The notes: generated by a model from the letters alone, not told the origin. A stretch of 64,000 nt of DNA from Deinococcus aquaedulcis (GCF_019693445.1 NZ_JAHRBL010000010.1:68128-132127); one strand, 5' to 3'. Positions 31,526-40,766 are shown, counted from the stretch's first letter. Numbers and translations are program-made.

Positions 31526-32566
31526 ATGCCGCTGTTCTGCCCACCAGCCACTCCCCTTCGTGTGGGTTTGCGGAGCGCTCTGCTGCTGCTCGCCTTGGGC
31601 TCTGTCGCCTCTGCCCAGCGCCTCACGTTGCAGGTGCCGCCCTCGCCCCTGTACCTGAAAGACACCGGGCAGATCACCCTGAGCGCTGTGCTGGAAAACA
31701 CGGGCCCGCGCCCCGTCACCCTGACCTGCCTGAGCCCGGGCGCCCCCATCCTGCGGGGTGACCTGGGCACATCTGCAGGATGGGCCGGGCAGACCCGCCT
31801 CCTTCCCCAGGGGTCGGCCCCCACCTGCACCCGCACTGGACAGGTGCTGACCGTCCCCCCGGGCGCCCGCTACGAATACCACCGCCGCGTGCCTCTGCGC
31901 CGCGCCGGGCAGGGCCAGTACCGGGTGGGCTGGAATGTGCGCCCAGCGTCCGGCCGCGCGTGGCTGGTTGCGAACCCGGCCTGGGTGGTGGTTAGCCCTG
32001 GCCGCGCTCCCCGGCCCACGCCCACCCCAGAGGCGTACCGCGCGGCCCTGCGCGAAAGCCGCGCCGGGGTGGCGGGCCTGAGCATGGTAGGGCCCCGCCT
32101 GCGCGTGACGGTGGTGGACGACCTGTCACGCGCAGCTTTCCTGCAGGCCCTGAAACGCCGCAACCTGGACCCCGCCGCGCTGGACCTGACCGTTCTGCCC
32201 CCCGTGACCTTCGGCGCCCGCGCATGGCCCCATCGCGCGGCCCTCACCGTGCGGCGCCAGGGGGAGGGGTACCTGCTGACCCTCATGGTGACTAACCGGG
32301 CCGCCCGGCCGCTGACCGGCATGACCGGCCCCTGCCACCCGTTGGCCGTGACCGCGCTGGCAAGTGGCGTGCGCGTGTGGCAGGACGGCCACCGCCCCTG
32401 CGCCGACCTGGGCGTGGGGGTGCGGCTGGCGCCCGGCTTCGTCCAGATGGTGACCTTCCGCTGGAACGGCCGCACCAGTCTGGGGGAGCAGGTGCCAGCG
32501 GGGCGCTACCGGGTCACGGCGGGCTGGTTCGGCTTCTCGGCCTCGGCGGTGCTGGCGGTGCCGTAG
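31526..32566 (+). CDS. Secreted protein with BsuPI-like beta domains
   Basis: The 346-residue protein has a signal peptide (hydrophobic core [16 protein letters not shown], cleavage near residue 30). Two beta-sandwich regions each look like the intracellular proteinase inhibitor BsuPI fold. The first reads [20 protein letters not shown] to WNVRPASG; the second reads [20 protein letters not shown] to [18 protein letters not shown]. Both end with a G.YRV-type strand, so they may be internal duplicates. Between them is a Pro-rich linker ([15 protein letters not shown]) and a mixed segment. No enzymatic motif is visible; the function is unknown. argS begins 24 bases later but has its own promoter box. 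Confidence 0.8.
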   Translation: MPLFCPPATPLRVGLRSALLLLALGSVASAQRLTLQVPPSPLYLKDTGQITLSAVLENTGPRPVTLTCLSPGAPILRGDLGTSAGWAGQTRLLPQGSAPTCTRTGQVLTVPPGARYEYHRRVPLRRAGQGQYRVGWNVRPASGRAWLVANPAWVVVSPGRAPRPTPTPEAYRAALRESRAGVAGLSMVGPRLRVTVVDDLSRAAFLQALKRRNLDPAALDLTVLPPVTFGARAWPHRAALTVRRQGEGYLLTLMVTNRAARPLTGMTGPCHPLAVTALASGVRVWQDGHRPCADLGVGVRLAPGFVQMVTFRWNGRTSLGEQVPAGRYRVTAGWFGFSASAVLAVP

Positions 32567-32576
32567 CCGCCTCCCG

Positions 32577-32582
32577 TACACT
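32577..32582 (+). promoter_or_regulatory. Leaderless -10 box of argS
   Basis: TACACT is followed 8 bases later by ATG at 32591. Confidence 0.6.
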
Positions 32583-32590
32583 GCGCAGTT

Positions 32591-34420
32591 ATGGACTTGA
32601 AGGCACAACTCAAGGCAGCGGTGGAAGCGGCGGCCACCCAGATGGGCGCGCCGCTGGACGCCGCCATTCAGGAAACCCCGGCCAACAAGCCCGGCGATTA
32701 CGGCACCCCCGCCGCTTTTCAGATGGCGAAAATGCTGGGCCAGAACCCCGCCCAGGTGGCGCAGACCCTGGCGCAGACCGTGCAGTTGCCGGCCGGGATC
32801 AGCCGCGTGGAGGCCGCCGGGCCCTTCCTGAACTTTTTCGTGGACACGGCCGCCTTTGTGCGCGGCGTGGTGGATGCCCCCTTCGCCATGCCCGCGCAGG
32901 GCGGCAAGGTGGTCATTGAGCACACCTCGGTTAACCCCAACAAGGAACTGCATGTGGGCCACCTGCGCAACGTGGTGCTGGGCGACTCCATGGCGCGCAT
33001 CTTCCGCGCGGCGGGGTTTGCCGTAGAGGTTCAGAACTACATTGACGACACCGGCCGTCAGGCGGCCGAGAGCCTGTTTGCCATGAACCACTACGGCCGC
33101 ACCTGGGACGGCACGCAGAAGTACGACCACTGGCTGGGCGAAGGCTACGTGCAGCTGAACGCCGATCCCGCCAAGGAGAGCCTGGAAGCGGGCATCCGCG
33201 AGGTCATGCACAAGCTGGAAGAAGGCGCGCTGCGCCCGCTGGTGGAGCAGACCGTCAAGGCCCAGCTGGACACCTGTTTCCGCATTGGTGCCACGTACGA
33301 CCTGCTGGTCTGGGAGTCCGACGTGGTGGGCAGCGGCTTCCTGGCCCAGGCCATGAACATTCTGGAGAGCAGCCGTTACACCTCGCACCCCACTGAGGGC
33401 AAGTTTGCCGGCGCCTTCGTGATGGACGTGTCCGAGTTCATGCCGGGCCTGGAAGAACCCAACGTGGTGCTGCGCCGCAGTGACGGCACCGCCATGTACG
33501 TGGCCAAGGACATTGGCTACCAGTTCTGGAAGTTTGGCCTCTTTGAAGGCATGAAGTTCAGGCCCTTCATGCAGGACCCGGCCGGCCACACCATCTGGAC
33601 CAGCGCCCCCGACGGTCAGCCCGACACGGAGAAGCGCTTTGGGCACTGCGACGAGGTCATCAATGTCATTGACTCGCGCCAGAAGCACCCGCAGATGCTG
33701 GTCAAAAGCAGCCTGGGCGTGGCCGGGGAACAGGAAAAGGAAGCGCGCTCGATTCACCTGAGCTACGAATTCGTGAACCTGAACGGCCAGACCATCAGCG
33801 GGCGCAAGGGCATTACCCTGGCGGTAGACACCGCCCTGGAAGAAGCCAGTGGGCGCGGCTTTGCCGAACTGAGCGACAAGAACCCCGAACTGGCCGGCCG
33901 CGCCGACGCGCCAGAAATTGCCCGCCGCATCGGCGTGGGTGCCCTGCGCTTTGCCATGCTGCGCAACGAGCCCAGCCGCTCGTTTGACTTTGATCTTGAA
34001 AAGGCCAGCAGCCTCAGTGGCGACACCGCGCCGTACATCCAGTACGCCGCCGTGCGCGCGGCGAACATTCTGCGCAAGGCCCAGGAGGCCGGGTACGCCG
34101 TAGACGGCACGGGCGCCAACTGGGACGCGGTGCCCGAGGTGGACCTGATTCTGGCCAAGCAGGTGGCGAAACTTCCGGAAATCGTGGCCCAGGCGGTGCG
34201 CCTCCACTCGCCGCACGGGGTGGCGCAGTACGCCCTGGATCTGGCAACCAGCTTCAACGCCTGGTACAACGCCAAGGACAAGCAGGGCAAGCCCGCCACC
34301 AACGTGCTGCAGAGCCCCGAAGGGCTGCGCGAGGCCCGTCTGGCGCTGGTGGCCCGTCTGCGCGCGGCCTTTGAAGACACGCTGGGTCTGATTGGGATTG
34401 AGATTCCGGCGGCGATGTAA
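32591..34420 (+). CDS. argS: Arginyl-tRNA synthetase
   Basis: The 609-residue class I synthetase charges tRNA-Arg. The N-terminal additional domain (residues 1-100) is followed by VVIEHTSVNPNKELHVGHLR with the HVGH version of HIGH, and AMYVAKDIGYQFWKFGLFEG. The KMSK loop is degenerate (GQTISGRKG), as usual for ArgRS. The C-terminal helical anticodon domain ends with EDTLGLIGIEIPAAM, close to the family consensus. A hairpin terminator follows directly. The gene is essential, so the intact frame argues that this stretch of chromosome is core. Confidence 0.97.
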   Translation: MDLKAQLKAAVEAAATQMGAPLDAAIQETPANKPGDYGTPAAFQMAKMLGQNPAQVAQTLAQTVQLPAGISRVEAAGPFLNFFVDTAAFVRGVVDAPFAMPAQGGKVVIEHTSVNPNKELHVGHLRNVVLGDSMARIFRAAGFAVEVQNYIDDTGRQAAESLFAMNHYGRTWDGTQKYDHWLGEGYVQLNADPAKESLEAGIREVMHKLEEGALRPLVEQTVKAQLDTCFRIGATYDLLVWESDVVGSGFLAQAMNILESSRYTSHPTEGKFAGAFVMDVSEFMPGLEEPNVVLRRSDGTAMYVAKDIGYQFWKFGLFEGMKFRPFMQDPAGHTIWTSAPDGQPDTEKRFGHCDEVINVIDSRQKHPQMLVKSSLGVAGEQEKEARSIHLSYEFVNLNGQTISGRKGITLAVDTALEEASGRGFAELSDKNPELAGRADAPEIARRIGVGALRFAMLRNEPSRSFDFDLEKASSLSGDTAPYIQYAAVRAANILRKAQEAGYAVDGTGANWDAVPEVDLILAKQVAKLPEIVAQAVRLHSPHGVAQYALDLATSFNAWYNAKDKQGKPATNVLQSPEGLREARLALVARLRAAFEDTLGLIGIEIPAAM

Positions 34421-34439
34421 GGAGCGGGAAGCGTGGCGT

Positions 34440-34477
34440 GTGGAGCGTGGTCCAAGGGCCGCGCTCCACCGCTTTTT
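34440..34477 (+). terminator. Intrinsic terminator of argS
   Basis: GTGGAGCG (34440-34447) pairs with CGCTCCAC (34462-34469) and is followed by CGCTTTTT. It lies in a short tract of GCGGGAAGCG-like repeats after the stop codon and may also serve the convergent GrpB gene. Confidence 0.75.
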
Positions 34478-34485
34478 GAAAGTGA

Positions 34486-35016
34486 TCAGCTGGGGGAGGG
34501 CACCCGGCCTTTCAGCACCTGCTCAATGAATTCGCCTTTACGGTTGGTGTAGACCCGGCGCTGCTCTGGGTGGGCCTGAGCCAGTGTCTGCTTGAGGCGG
34601 GCGTAGTCGTCGCGCAGGTCCGCACTCTGGCGCAGTGCATCCCGGAAAGTCAGGTAGGCGTGCCAGTGCGGGTGGCCGGCGCTCAGCACATGGAGGTAGT
34701 GGGTGCGGGCCTCGTCGCTGCCCCGGGCAAAAAAGGCTTCCCCCTTGCCCACCGGGTCGCCCATGAACACGTACCCCAGGGTGGCGAGTGGCTGGGCACA
34801 GGCGGCCACCCTTTTCTGGTCCGGCACGGCCACCGCGAGGTCCAGCACCGGTTTGGCCACCAGCCCCGGAATGCTGGTGCTGCCGATGTGCTGGATATCG
34901 CTGGCAAGAGTCCCCAGCACCCCGGCCACGCGGGCGCGTTCCTGTTCAAACAGCGCCGGGTAGGCCGGTGACCAGGGCCGCAGTTCGACCATGCCCCGTT
35001 TGAGTCCAAGGGTCAT
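34486..35016 (-). CDS. GrpB family protein
   Basis: The 176-residue protein matches the GrpB/UPF0157 family of nucleotidyltransferase-fold proteins. Segments are VELRPWSPAYPALFEQERAR, DIQHIGSTSIPGLVAKPVLD (the GST-x-D-type active-site strand), YLHVLSAGHPHWHAYLTFRD, LRQSADLRDDYARLK and YTNRKGEFIEQVL. The GSTS...D arrangement suggests nucleotidyl transfer, but no substrate is established for the family. The gene is transcribed towards the argS terminator. I see no strong promoter; the ATG at 35016 is the first plausible start. Confidence 0.9.
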   Translation of the reverse strand: MTLGLKRGMVELRPWSPAYPALFEQERARVAGVLGTLASDIQHIGSTSIPGLVAKPVLDLAVAVPDQKRVAACAQPLATLGYVFMGDPVGKGEAFFARGSDEARTHYLHVLSAGHPHWHAYLTFRDALRQSADLRDDYARLKQTLAQAHPEQRRVYTNRKGEFIEQVLKGRVPSPS

Positions 35017-35070
35017 GGGGGCAGTGGAGGGCGCGGGCGTCGCTGGAAACGGAACGGCGGGGCGGCGACC

Positions 35071-35760
35071 TTATGTCTGTCTTTCCAGCTCCCTCAGCGT
35101 CACCGACCTCAGCCCCTGTGTCTGCATGGCCTGCAGCAGCGCCGGGAGCATAGGCACTGTGACCCGCGCCCCTGGCCCGGCGTCGTGCAGCACCACCACC
35201 GCGCCGGGCCGCAGCCGGGGGAGGAGGGCCTGAAGGGTACGGCCCGGAGATGCTCCCTTCTGCCAGTCGCCGCCTTCCACACTCCAGTGGGCGCCGCGCA
35301 GCCCTGCCGTCCGCTGCCCCAGAATGGTCGCCAGGGTATAGGCCCCGTGGGGCGGGCGGTGCAGGGTGACCGGCTGCCCCGTCACGGCCGCAATGCGCCG
35401 CGCCGCCTCACCGGGGTCCAGAAACGCCGACCACGGCGACCGCACCCAGGCGTGAAGGTGTCGCGCGGCGTGGGCCTGCACCTCGTGGCCCTCGGCCAGC
35501 AGGCGCCACACCAGGGCCGGGTGCGCCTCGGCGTGGGGGGCCAGCACGAAGAAGGTGGCGTGCATCCCTGCCGCCTTCAGGGCGTCCAGCACAGCGGGCG
35601 TGGTCTGGGGGTCTGGGCCGTCGTCAAAGGTGAGGGCCAGCTGCCCGGGGCGCGGCGGCCCCTCGCGCAGCACCCCCAGATTCAGCCGCTGCACCAGCAG
35701 GTAGGGCAGGCCGATGTACCCCAGCAGCAGGGCGCCCCCCCAGGCCAGGGCGCGCCTCAT
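35071..35760 (-). CDS. Polysaccharide deacetylase, NodB type
   Basis: The 229-residue protein has an N-terminal membrane anchor (residues about 5-25) and a NodB domain that should remove acetyl groups from an amino-sugar polymer outside the membrane. The catalytic and metal Asp46-Asp47 are in TFDDGPDP, and the metal histidines are His97 and His101 in QAHAARHLH. Later motifs TLHRPPHGAY and GAVVVLHDAGPG match conserved blocks 3 to 5. The ATG overlaps the stop of the glycosyltransferase gene by four bases. It is last in the fabZ-lptF-glycosyltransferase-deacetylase run. Confidence 0.92.
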   Translation of the reverse strand: MRRALAWGGALLLGYIGLPYLLVQRLNLGVLREGPPRPGQLALTFDDGPDPQTTPAVLDALKAAGMHATFFVLAPHAEAHPALVWRLLAEGHEVQAHAARHLHAWVRSPWSAFLDPGEAARRIAAVTGQPVTLHRPPHGAYTLATILGQRTAGLRGAHWSVEGGDWQKGASPGRTLQALLPRLRPGAVVVLHDAGPGARVTVPMLPALLQAMQTQGLRSVTLRELERQT

Positions 35761-36875
35761 ACCCGCCCCAGGCGGCGCAGCAGTTCGGCGGCCACGCGGT
35801 CAGCGGCGTCGGGCTGGCTGGCCGCGTGGGCGGCGCGGGACATGCGGGCATGCTCGTCTCCGTCCAGGGCGCGCAGCACGGCCGGGCGCAGTTCGGCCAG
35901 CGTGCGGGCCCAGATCGCCGCGCCCCGGCGTTCGAGGTACAGGGCGTTGTATTCCTCCTGGCCAGGAATAGGGGCGTGAATCACCATCGGCACGCCCAGG
36001 GTGGTGGCCTCGGCCACGGTCAGCCCGCCGGCTTTGCCCACCACCAGATCGGCGGCGGCCAGCAGTTCGGGAAACGAGGTGGTAAAGCCCAGGCGGTGCA
36101 GCGTGGCCCCGCCCAGCTGGGCCACCCCGTGCCCGTCGGCGCCGGCCAGCACCAGCACCTGCACGCGCACCCCCAGGTTCGCCAGTTCGGTCAGCACCCG
36201 GCCCTGCGCGCGGTAGCTGCCGGTGCCGCCTGCCGAGAGCAGAATCAGGGGCAACTCTGGGTCCAGGCCGTGTTTGGCCCGCAGCGCCGCCTTGTCGGCC
36301 CCGACTAGTTCGCGGTAGATACCCGCAATGGGAATGCCCGTGACCGCCACGCGCTCCGGCGGAATGCGGCAGCCCAGCATCTGCTCGCGCGCCTCCTCAC
36401 TGGGTACCATCAGCAGGTCGGCTTCAGCGCGGGCCCAGTGCTGGTGCACCCGGTAGTCGGTGACCACCAGCGCGTTCAGGAATTCGGCGCCGGTGCGGCG
36501 GCGCACGTTGTCGGCCAGGGCCACGGGCGTGGGGTACGAACTCACCACTGCCTCCGGGCGCACCTCCTGCACGTCGCGGCGCATGGCGCGGTAGCCCAGC
36601 CAGCCGAACACCTGCGCGGTGGGCGCCTGTTCGCGGTCGGTCCACTGGTAAAAGGCGCGGTACACCGCCGGCATGTGCCGCACCCACAGGTCGTAGGTGC
36701 CCGCCGTGACCGTGCGCTCCACTGGGCTCATGTACTTGAGCAGGTCGGCATGGCGCACCTGTAGCGGTACGCCCCGGGCCCGCAGGGCGGCGTCCAGGGC
36801 CCCGTTCGCCTGGTGGTGCCCACTGCCGAACGACGCCGACACGATCAGCGCGCGCAGCGGGTCCCCGGCGGTCAC
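35757..36875 (-). CDS. Glycosyltransferase, MGDG synthase/MurG-like (GT28)
   Basis: The 372-residue protein resembles the diacylglycerol glycosyltransferase family. The N-terminal MGDG-synthase block contains LIVSASFGSGHHQANGALDA, SYPTPVALADN and LVVTDYRVHQHWARAEADL. The C-terminal GT28-like nucleotide-sugar domain contains ILLSAGGTGSYRAQGRVL, LVVGKAGGLTVAEATTLGVP and PIPGQEEYNA. It probably makes glycolipids at the membrane. The GTG at 36875 overlaps the lptF stop by four bases; an extension to 36929 inside lptF is rejected. Deinococcus membranes contain unusual glycolipids, which fits the lipid-related neighbours. Confidence 0.9.
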   Translation of the reverse strand: MTAGDPLRALIVSASFGSGHHQANGALDAALRARGVPLQVRHADLLKYMSPVERTVTAGTYDLWVRHMPAVYRAFYQWTDREQAPTAQVFGWLGYRAMRRDVQEVRPEAVVSSYPTPVALADNVRRRTGAEFLNALVVTDYRVHQHWARAEADLLMVPSEEAREQMLGCRIPPERVAVTGIPIAGIYRELVGADKAALRAKHGLDPELPLILLSAGGTGSYRAQGRVLTELANLGVRVQVLVLAGADGHGVAQLGGATLHRLGFTTSFPELLAAADLVVGKAGGLTVAEATTLGVPMVIHAPIPGQEEYNALYLERRGAAIWARTLAELRPAVLRALDGDEHARMSRAAHAASQPDAADRVAAELLRRLGRV

Positions 36876-38017
36876 GCGCGCCTCAGCAGGGTCAGGCCCA
36901 GGGCCAGAAACGCGATATTCGCCAGCCACACACCCAGTTCAGGGAAAGTGGGAAAAGCCCCCGCCACCGTGAGCCCCACCAGAAACAGCAGGTAATACGC
37001 CACGGCCAGCGCCAGCGCCACCCCCAGGCTGACCCCCAGGGTCCGGCCAAAGCGCAGCGCAAATGGCAGCGCCGCCAGCGCCAGTACGAGGTTGGCGAAA
37101 GGCAGGGCCAGCTTGCGGTTCAGGCTGAGGCGGGCCTGATGCCGGTCCTCGGGCTTGGCCTCCGGGTCGCGCAGGATGGCGGTCAGCTCGCGCCACCCCT
37201 GGGCATCGGCCCCAATGGCGTCGGCGTATTTCGCCAGCGTTTCCTTGCGGCTCAGGCCCGTGTCCACGGTGAGGGAATCGCTGGTCTTTTCCGGCACGAT
37301 CACGCTGGGAAACACCGCCTGCACCGCCGCGCGAAAGGCCGCCGGGTCGCCTTCGGGCAGCCGGGTAAGTTGCCGGGCCGCCGCGAAATCCACGGCAAAG
37401 GTGGCGTAGTCCCGCAGGGTCAGCCGCTGCCCTTCGTAGGTGCCCCGCTCGGCCAGGATGAGGGTGCCGCGCTGGTGGTTGTCCGCCTGCCACTTCTCCA
37501 CCCGCACGCCCTGCAACTCGCGCGTTACGGCGTCATAGCCGCGCAGGTACAGGGTCAGGCCACCTCCCAGGTCCACCGTTTTGCCTGCCAGCTGCCCCAG
37601 CCCGGCGCCGGTCAGCGTGTCCCAGTACAGGCCGCGCGTCTCTACATTGGCGCGTGGCGCCACCCACAGGCTCAGCCACACGCTCAGCGCTGTGACCAGC
37701 AGGGCAGTCACCGCCGCTGGCCGCGCCACCCGTCCCAGGCTGATCCCCCCCGACTGCACCGCTACCAGTTCGCGCTCGGTGCTCATGCGGCCAAAAGCCA
37801 CCACGGTCATCAGCACCACCGCCATGGGGAGCACCTTCACCAGCGTGTCGGGCACCTGATACGCGATCCACTGGCCCACCAGCCCCAGGGGCACGCCCTG
37901 CAGCCACTGGCTGGACACGAAAAAATACCCGAAGCACAGAATGGCCGTGAACAGCGCCGTCCCGGCCAGCAGCGGCGGCCACAGCTCGGCGGTGACAAGG
38001 CGGGTGAGTCGGGTCAT
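36872..38017 (-). CDS. lptF: LptF/LptG family permease (YjgP/YjgQ)
   Basis: The 381-residue inner-membrane protein has three or so membrane spans near the N-terminus and three near the C-terminus, around a periplasmic beta-jellyroll-like domain. The N-terminal spans include FTAILCFGYFF and VLMTVVAFGRMSTERELVAVQSGGI; the C-terminal region includes RKLALPFANLVLALAALPFALRFGR. The GRMSTERELVA coupling stretch is typical of the family, which extracts lipopolysaccharide in Gram-negatives. Deinococcus lacks LPS, so here it may move another envelope lipid. Only one such gene is present. It is coupled to the downstream glycosyltransferase. Confidence 0.92.
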   Translation of the reverse strand: MTRLTRLVTAELWPPLLAGTALFTAILCFGYFFVSSQWLQGVPLGLVGQWIAYQVPDTLVKVLPMAVVLMTVVAFGRMSTERELVAVQSGGISLGRVARPAAVTALLVTALSVWLSLWVAPRANVETRGLYWDTLTGAGLGQLAGKTVDLGGGLTLYLRGYDAVTRELQGVRVEKWQADNHQRGTLILAERGTYEGQRLTLRDYATFAVDFAAARQLTRLPEGDPAAFRAAVQAVFPSVIVPEKTSDSLTVDTGLSRKETLAKYADAIGADAQGWRELTAILRDPEAKPEDRHQARLSLNRKLALPFANLVLALAALPFALRFGRTLGVSLGVALALAVAYYLLFLVGLTVAGAFPTFPELGVWLANIAFLALGLTLLRRA

Positions 38018-38155
38018 GAGGGGCCTTCGGCCCCGGAAGTGGGGTGTGGGGTGTGGGAAGTGGGAAAAGACAGAAAACCGGCCCCCCTGGTGCGCCTTGC
38101 CTGGAAAAAGGGCCTAGGGCTGCGTTGTTTCCACTTCCCACTCACCACTGACCAC
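38018..38155. repeat. Iterated GTGGGAAGTGGG-type repeats between fabZ and lptF
   Basis: Near the lptF start the plus strand reads GGAAGTGGGGTGTGGGGTG. Near the fabZ end the complementary units CCACTTCCCACT and CACCACTGACCACTTACC occur. The two blocks are inverted and could fold together. Related tracts occur at about 1915-1990, 16105-16142, 16305-16345 and 34421-34450. Confidence 0.5.
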
Positions 38156-38584
<429 letters not shown>

Positions 38585-38604
38585 GAAGCCTCCTTTTGAG
38601 CTCT

Positions 38605-38684
38605 GGGCTCTGGGCCATGAGCCATGGGCAAAAACAGGGGAGAGCGCGCCGGGGCGACCCTCTCCCACCTCATGACCCAGAGCC
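38605..38684. repeat. Inverted repeat between mreB and fabZ
   Basis: GGCTCTGGGCCATGAG (38605-38620) matches the reverse complement of 38669-38684 at 15 of 16 bases. The loop contains AAAAACAGGGGAGAG and a CTCTCCC segment. It lies in the gap between mreB and fabZ and may be a terminator or a small palindromic repeat. Confidence 0.5.
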
Positions 38685-38704
38685 TCTGGCCCACGGCTGT
38701 CTTT

Positions 38705-39745
38705 TTACCGCCGCAGATAGTTGTCGCTGCTGACCAGACTGTCGCCCAGGACCGGGATCATTTCCAGGGCCATGCCGGTGCCCACGGCCACGGCTTCCAC
38801 CGCGTTTTCGGCCACCGCCACCGGAATCCCGGTGGTCTGGCGCAGCAGTTCGTCGAAGTTGCGCAGCAGCGAGCCGCCGCCGGTCATCACGATGCCACGG
38901 TCAATGATGTCGCTGACCAGTTCGGGGGGGGTGATTTCCAGCACCCGCTTCACGCCTTCCACGATCTTGGTGACAGGCTCCGATAGGGCCTCGACCACAT
39001 CGGTGCTGTCCAAGCTGATGGTCTTGGGCAGACCGTTCACCAGGTCACGGCCACGCACCTCGGCAGTCAGGTTCTCGGCGTCGTCGAGCAGCATGGCCGC
39101 GCCCACCTTCACCTTGATTTCCTCGGCGGTGCGCTCACCAATCAGGACGTTGTGCTTGCGCCGCACGTAGCGGATGATGCTCTCGTCGAACTCGTTGCCT
39201 GCCACCCGCATGGATTCAGAGACCACGATGCCGCCCAGCGAGATCACGGCCACGTCGGTGCTGCCCCCGCCGATGTCCACGACCATACTGCCCACCGGCT
39301 CGGCGATTTTCAGGCCCGCGCCAATGGCGGCGGCCAGGGGTTCTTCGATCAGGAAGGCACGCTTGGCATTGGAGTTCAGCGCGGCGCGCAGCACGGCGCG
39401 TTTTTCCACGTCGCTGACGTTGCTGGGCACGCCCAGCATCAGCTGCGGCTTGAAACCGAACAGCCGACCCGCGCTGCCCTGCACCTTCTGAAGGAACATG
39501 GAAATCATCTTCTCGGTCAGGCCCTCGTCGGCAATCACGCCGTCCTTGATGGGCCGCACCGCCACGATGCCGCCGGGGGTGCGCCCAATCATGCGGTACG
39601 CCTCTTCCCCCACGGCCTTGACCTGCTTGTTGTCGCGGGCCATGGCAATCACGCTGGGTTCCTGGAGCACCAGGCCCCGGCTCTTGCTGTAAATCAGGAA
39701 CGTGGCCGTTCCCAGGTCAATTCCGATGTCTTCAGACAGCCTCAC
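38705..39745 (-). CDS. mreB: Rod shape-determining protein MreB
   Basis: The 346-residue bacterial actin forms membrane-bound filaments that direct PBP2 and MreCD during elongation. Actin-fold motifs are present: phosphate-1 loop DIGIDLGTATFLIYSK, connect-1 and phosphate-2 region SMVVDIGGGSTDVAVISLGG, and adenosine loop IVMTGGGSLLRNFDELL. The N-terminal MRLSEDIGID is a typical amphipathic start. GTG at 39745 has GGAGG upstream. mreB is not next to mreCD here (those lie at 24213-25551), unlike the usual mreBCD order. Its presence suggests a rod-shaped Deinococcus, since spherical members are reported to lack it. Confidence 0.95.
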   Translation of the reverse strand: MRLSEDIGIDLGTATFLIYSKSRGLVLQEPSVIAMARDNKQVKAVGEEAYRMIGRTPGGIVAVRPIKDGVIADEGLTEKMISMFLQKVQGSAGRLFGFKPQLMLGVPSNVSDVEKRAVLRAALNSNAKRAFLIEEPLAAAIGAGLKIAEPVGSMVVDIGGGSTDVAVISLGGIVVSESMRVAGNEFDESIIRYVRRKHNVLIGERTAEEIKVKVGAAMLLDDAENLTAEVRGRDLVNGLPKTISLDSTDVVEALSEPVTKIVEGVKRVLEITPPELVSDIIDRGIVMTGGGSLLRNFDELLRQTTGIPVAVAENAVEAVAVGTGMALEMIPVLGDSLVSSDNYLRR

Positions 39746-39835
39746 TTTGCCTCCGGTACAAACCCCACAATCGTACCACGCACCATGAGGACCGCCTAAA
39801 GCGGCGTGAGAAGCGCGTCAACCCGCGCCCCGCGC

Positions 39836-40120
39836 TTACCCCCGGGGCTTGACATACGCGGCGGCGGCGGCCACGAGGCTGGTGAGCACCATCAGGCTCA
39901 GGGCCTGGGCCACGCCGCTCCAGTGGGCCACGCCCAGCCCCTCGGCCAGGGGCCGCACCAGCGCCCCCAGCGAGCGCAGCCACAGCGGCCCGCCCCCGGA
40001 AATCGAGCCCAACAGGCCCAGGGTCAGCAGCCCCAGCACGCCGGTCAGGGCAAACAGCAGCAGGCACAGCACCCAGCCCAGCACCCGCCACGCGCGCCCT
40101 CTTACGTCTGTCTGTGCCAT
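39836..40120 (-). CDS. Small membrane protein of unknown function
   Basis: The 94-residue protein has three hydrophobic segments: WVLCLLLFALTGVLGLLTLG, a weaker central one, and VAQALSLMVLTSLVAAAAAY, ending in a short basic tail (VKPRG). I recognise no family. The ATG at 40120 is chosen because the frame upstream to 40186 has no better start. A TACAAT box lies upstream on the minus strand (around 40150) and could drive it with a short leader. It faces the mreB gene in the same direction. Confidence 0.55.
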   Translation of the reverse strand: MAQTDVRGRAWRVLGWVLCLLLFALTGVLGLLTLGLLGSISGGGPLWLRSLGALVRPLAEGLGVAHWSGVAQALSLMVLTSLVAAAAAYVKPRG

Positions 40121-40196
40121 TGCGTGCCGCCCCCGATCATTGCGGGGCATTGTAAAGGGACAGGGGCCGGGACGTGCGCCCTCCAAGTAGCTCGCT

Positions 40197-40309
40197 GTTG
40201 ATCTTTAGATCAACCGAGCGGAGCGAGAAGCGAAAAAAGTGCCTCACCCCGAGAATGGAAACGTTTCTGCGCTGTTCTGAAACGTTGGAATGGGAGGGGT
40301 GAGGCACTT
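40197..40309 (-). ncRNA. Nested hairpins, possibly a small RNA or palindromic repeat
   Basis: AAGTGCCTCACCCC (40237-40250) is perfectly inverted at 40296-40309 around a 45-base loop, which itself contains AACGTTTC/GAAACGTT. On the minus strand the outer stem is followed by a T-run, so it has terminator form, yet no minus-strand gene ends here. Just beyond it GTTGATCT-tt-AGATCAAC (40197-40214) forms a second palindrome. A short minus-strand RNA is possible; a mobile palindromic repeat is the alternative. Confidence 0.35.
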
Positions 40310-40325
40310 AAAAGGAGGGGAACGC

Positions 40326-40331
40326 TAAACT
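40326..40331 (+). promoter_or_regulatory. Leaderless -10 box of the small gene at 40339
   Basis: TAAACT is followed 7 bases later by GTG at 40339. This is the main reason to accept the short gene. Confidence 0.55.
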
Positions 40332-40338
40332 TCCCCGC

Positions 40339-40593
40339 GTGACCCTGCCCGCCCGCGTTCGCGTGACCTGCCCGCCGCTGCCTCTGGCCCCTGCCCTGCG
40401 CGCCGCCGCCGCGCGCCTGTGTCCCCAGGCCCCCGCCGCCCACCTGACCGCTGCCGCCCTGGCGATTGCCGGCGGCACCGTGATCGGCGCCCACCTGCGC
40501 TGGGACGGTGGCGAGGCCGCTGCCGTAGAAACCGGCTGGCGCGGCCGGGGCATTGAAGAGGCACTGGCGGAGGCTGTCGGCCGTAGCGTGTAG
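40339..40593 (+). CDS. Small hypothetical protein
   Basis: The 84-residue protein is Ala-rich and short, with no signal peptide or recognised domain. The central AAALAIAGGTVIGAHLRWDGG could be a small alpha/beta unit. The C-terminal VETGWRGRGIEEALAEAVGR contains an RGxGI element that recalls an acyl-CoA loop, but the protein is too short for a full GNAT fold. It is accepted because a TAAACT box lies exactly 7 bases before the GTG, as for the well-identified genes. About 180 bases of unassigned sequence separate it from the acyl-CoA dehydrogenase gene. Confidence 0.55.
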   Translation: MTLPARVRVTCPPLPLAPALRAAAARLCPQAPAAHLTAAALAIAGGTVIGAHLRWDGGEAAAVETGWRGRGIEEALAEAVGRSV

Positions 40594-40760
40594 GAAACTC
40601 GGGCCTGATGGGGTCTCTGGCCCCGATGAATGCGAACCCGAGAGCAAGGCACGACAGCAACCTCACACCAAAGCCTCTGACAGGATGCAGGACCCTCCCG
40701 CGTACCGCCCCCTGCGGCCCTCCTCCCTCTTTTCCCCCAATCTCCCTAACGCCCGTTTGG

Positions 40761-40766
40761 TAGCCT
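40761..40766 (+). promoter_or_regulatory. Leaderless -10 box of the acyl-CoA dehydrogenase gene
   Basis: TAGCCT is followed 6 bases later by ATG at 40773. Confidence 0.6.
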
